From Actinostola sp. cb2023 (Eukaryota; Cnidaria; Anthozoa; Actiniaria; Actinostolidae): a DNA stretch of 64,000 nucleotides. Positions 63,062 to 64,000 of this stretch are shown in pieces (positions within the stretch are counted from its first letter, which is position 1; the number at the start of each line of letters is the position of its first letter). Both the position numbers and the translations under genes were made by a program. Location: the NCBI GenBank assembly GCA_033675265.1, contig JAUJYZ010000684.1, positions 62,001 to 126,000 on the forward strand, given 5' to 3'. The notes beneath the pieces were generated by a model that saw nothing but the letters and a program-made list of their open reading frames with translations, ran no database searches and was not told where the DNA came from.

Positions 63062-63520
63062 GTAAGTACTTAGTCTGGTGATTTATTGCACAACTTGTAA
63101 TCTTACAGTACAAATACGAGTACAAATATGACAGCGTATTACACGTTTTAGAAAAAAACGGTTTTGCGCGCGCGCTCGCTTTTATATCAGTACAGAGAAA
63201 AATACGGTATTTTCATTAATTTTGTTGTTGTGCAATACGGCTCGTCAAAATACGGCATGACTCGTAAAAATATCCAGCCGTATTACCCAACTACCCGTGT
63301 AATAACCTCTATATATTAACAATGTCATGAAGATAACAAGATTATTGTAACCTACTGTCTCTGCAATTGTTCACTTTAATTTTATAAGCGCGCCTTGTTT
63401 TTTTTATTGGGCTCCCTGTGGTAACTACAGCCGGGACGTATCTGCCACAGAAAACCCAATGCGCGCGGTAATGACAATTAATGGAAGAGTTTCTAAGTAC
63501 CTTGACATTGTCTTCAGTCT
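63062..63520 (+). other. Intron after Ig64, first part
   Basis: gggctccctgtggtaac...ccacagaaaacccaatgcgcgcg (63409-63463) is a short form of the cttcctgtggt element. No exon seen. Confidence 0.65.
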
Positions 63521-63529
63521 ATAATAATA

Positions 63530-64000
63530 ATAATAATTTATTAATTTATATCTAAGTATCTTGACTTTGACTTCAGTCCCTAAGTGACTTGACCTTGTCT
63601 TCAGTCCCTAACTTACTTGAATTTGACTTCAGTCTCATAACTTGACTTTGACTTCAGTCCGTAACTTACTTGGATTTGTCTTCAGTCTCTAAGTGACTTG
63701 ACTTTGACTTCAGTCTCTAAGTGACTTGACTTTGACTCTAAGTAACTTGACTTTGACTTCAGTCCCTAAGTGACTTGACTTTGACTTCAGTCCCTAAGTG
63801 ACTTGACTTTGACTTCAGTCCCTAAGTGACTTGACTTTGACTTCAGTCTCTAAGTGACTTGACTTTGACTCTAAGTAACTTGACTTTGACTTCAGTCCCT
63901 AAGTAACTTGACTTTGACTTCAGTCCCTAAGTGACTTGACTTTGACTTCAGTCCCTAAGTGACTTGACTTTGACTTTGACTTCAGTCCCTAAGTGACTTG
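63530..64000 (+). repeat. 28-bp array (cttcagtccctaagtgacttgactttga)
   Basis: About 16 units, some shortened to ctttgactctaagtaact. Each full unit has a ttgacttcag string resembling a splice acceptor. The array runs to the window end. Confidence 0.93.

Overview
The window is eukaryotic and lies inside one very large gene on the plus strand. No start or stop exon is visible, so the gene runs off both ends. I place 3 short linker exons (555-916) followed by 64 immunoglobulin (Ig) I-set modules, one per exon (1243-63061). Wherever an exon is intact, its upstream intron ends in AG, its downstream intron begins with GT, and the exon both enters and leaves in phase 1, so its length is a multiple of three. 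The organism is most likely an invertebrate animal, and I lean to a cnidarian (anthozoan) because of the one-exon-one-domain hemicentin-like architecture and the compact introns packed with MITEs and minisatellites. That taxonomic call is inference. The nearest known architecture is the hemicentin class of extracellular matrix or adhesion proteins; no VWA, EGF, TSP1 or transmembrane segment lies in the window to settle the subfamily.

Layout. 1-530: simple repeats. 555-916: three mini-exons encoding a basic then acidic linker with Ser-Gly dipeptides that resemble glycosaminoglycan attachment sites. 1243-42109: Ig1-Ig40, divergent domains of 99-118 codons, separated by introns carrying tandem arrays and inverted-repeat transposons. 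42947-63061: Ig41-Ig64, in which every intact exon is exactly 330 nt. This part contains a young array of alternating A and B exons (43842-53283) whose exons and introns are nearly identical from copy to copy. A 5.1 kb array of 8-bp units (54770-59872) fills the intron between Ig60 and Ig61. 63530-64000: a 28-bp array.

Six of the 64 modules are damaged: Ig17, Ig30, Ig46 and Ig53 carry frameshifts, Ig44 has lost its end and splice donor, and Ig59 is a remnant next to tRNA-like and LINE reverse-transcriptase fragments. Because all exons are symmetric, any of them could be skipped without breaking the reading frame.

The most unusual signal is that tandem repeats begin at exon-intron junctions. 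The 3' end of Ig19 plus its splice donor is repeated 20 times, the Ig10 donor region 3 times, the Ig38 acceptor region 3 times and the Ig30 acceptor region twice. The long open frames in the simple repeats, and the antisense frames over the Ig exons, are not genes.
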